This document shows positions 62,988 through 64,000 of a stretch of DNA of 64,000 bases, in pieces. Source of the DNA: Pyrus communis (Eukaryota > Streptophyta > Magnoliopsida > Rosales > Rosaceae); contig NC_084810.1 of assembly GCF_963583255.1 (NCBI RefSeq), positions 9,941,853 through 10,005,852 of the forward strand, in the 5' to 3' direction. The translations under genes were made by a program, and so were the position numbers. The notes under the pieces are model-generated. The model saw nothing but the letters and a program-made list of their open reading frames with translations. It was not told the DNA's origin and did no database searches. How positions within the stretch are numbered: position 1 is the stretch's first letter; each line of letters starts with the position of its first letter.

Positions 62988-63590
62988 TTATGGTGATTCC
63001 TAATAGGTAACAGCTTTATTAACGATAACCTTTCAGTATGCATTTCTCATTTATCAATTAACTCTTTTTATTTGATTTTTAATTTTCTCACTATCGTTTG
63101 TAGATTGGCAATGAAAATTTGAAGCATCAATCATGAACAAATGGGTGGAAATTGCAGCATTGATGTCAATATGTAAACTTTCTTTTCAAAAGAAACAGTG
63201 ACATATACACTCTATGAGTATTGTGAATAATGTACATATTGTTATGTAGGATTTATATTTTGACATTTAAATTGTTTTGTATTTTGGTACGAGTACTTAC
63301 TGTTTTCATCTACTATTTTTTATTTATTTACATATACTTGCTATCGTTCATAGGCTTTAGGTAGGAACTTGCATCTAAAATCGTATGTTGTTTGATAAGT
63401 GCATGAATAACATTTAAATCATTACTTTACACAAAGTAAAAATGAAAAACATGATAACTTTTTAGGACGTGCATGATAAAAAAAAAAGTTCCTCTTTGCA
63501 CAATACATTTAAAGTATATCTTGACAATTACAATGGGAAAAACTAACACAATACACCTTTAGGGGCGCGTAGCGCCCGTGATGCAAAAAT

Positions 63591-63628
63591 GCCTCTCGCA
63601 CGCACGTTAGTGCGTGCAGAGAGGCTAG
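63591..63628 (+). terminator. Helitron 3' terminal hairpin and CTAG end
   Basis: GCCTCTCGCACGCAC pairs with GTGCGTGCAGAGAGGC across the loop GTTA with one bulged base. The stem ends in the CTAG (63625-63628) that terminates the element. A second small hairpin GGGCGC...GCGCCC is at 63563-63577. This is the rolling-circle termination signal, not a transcription terminator. Confidence 0.85.
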
Positions 63629-63904
63629 TAATAAGAAAAAGTACCACAATTTCTCAATATTTCTCACTTATAAATGGTAAGTCTTAAGTTAATTTTTGTG
63701 AATAACAAGTTCAATATCAATTTATTATTACTTAACATCCTGTAACTTAGCCCAAATATATTGTTTTATAAGGAAAAAAAAAAGTATCTATATAAAATCA
63801 ACCTTGTAAAATCATTTCTAAATCAGTAATGTCTTGAGTTTCCAATTCAAATCAAATAAATTGATGGACAAATGTCGTAATGATTATCAAATAGTTAAAA
63901 GTGG
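63629..63904. other. AT-rich sequence right of the Helitron
   Basis: Begins with the target T and contains no recognisable feature before the SINE-like fragment at 63905. Confidence 0.4.
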
Positions 63905-64000
63905 TTTTTTTTTTTAATACATCAATGTATTTACACCAACAGTGAAAATTGAGTTAAGCCACGTTATGAGTCGATGGTAGTAGCAGGACCTTTTTTAGCC
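63905..64000 (-). mobile_element. SINE-like element, partial at window edge
   Basis: A T-run followed by AATACATCAATGTATTTACA and GAGTTAAGCCACGTTATGAG matches the reversed 3' half of the copy at 26669-26838. The rest lies beyond the window. Confidence 0.55.

Larger units (their letters stand above)
54031..63628 (+). mobile_element. Helitron, 9.6 kb, with Rep/helicase gene and captured exons
   Basis: Helitrons are rolling-circle transposons that insert between A and T, begin TC and end CTRR behind a hairpin. Here TCTATATATATAAAGGGAG begins at 54031 after an A. CTAG ends at 63628 and is followed by a T. A near-perfect hairpin (63591-63605 pairing with 63610-63625, loop GTTA) sits against the CTAG. 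The 5' half holds captured gene fragments; the 3' half holds the Rep/helicase gene. The left terminus is assigned from its form and its spacing to the gene and is a little less certain than the right. Confidence 0.82.

Noticed and set aside
1..64000. tRNA or rRNA genes
   Set aside because: Only SINE-type A/B-box relics were found; no complete cloverleaf or rRNA sequence was recognised.

Overview
The window is nuclear DNA of a flowering plant. Intron-bearing genes, PPR, NBS-LRR, F-box and NAC families, and dense LTR, Helitron, hAT and SINE-like elements show this. The repeat flavour suggests a woody Rosaceae genome such as Malus or Pyrus; that is inference only. Nothing bacterial or viral was recognised.

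Layout. 1-2918 is the 3' part of an LTR retrotransposon ending in its 3' LTR, followed by a poly(A)-tailed retroposed stretch (to 3704). A PPR5/EMB2453-type pseudogene spans 3933-20481 and is split by one 14.5 kb hAT-like element (4145-18652) with perfect 12-bp terminal inverted repeats and an 8-bp target duplication. Almost all of that element (5119-18279) is a tandem satellite of about 39 units of about 338 bp. A CNL resistance-gene pseudogene lies on the minus strand at 21673-25145. MITEs and a SINE-like copy follow at 26.1-27.1 kb, then an intact F-box gene (28362-29498, minus). 31.1-44.1 kb is mostly mobile DNA: an inverted copia fragment, a composite minisatellite, an orphan 246-codon ORF, a solo LTR, a degenerate hAT-like element, a MITE and a decayed but nearly full-length copia element (37764-44051). 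Next come SINE-like and hAT-like repeats, an F-box pseudogene (46726-47820), a small Pack-type DNA element carrying host exons (48231-49179) and an intact NAC transcription factor (50078-51565). A 9.6 kb Helitron with recognisable ends fills 54031-63628. It holds a decayed Rep/helicase gene and fragments of an RRS1 ribosome-biogenesis gene.

Reading as a whole. Only three ORFs look functional: the F-box gene, the NAC gene and perhaps the orphan ORF. Other host genes are broken. The most unusual object is the satellite-filled transposon inside the PPR gene. Next are the two gene-capturing elements, the Helitron with RRS1 exons and the TTA-flanked Pack-type element, which arose by different transposition mechanisms.
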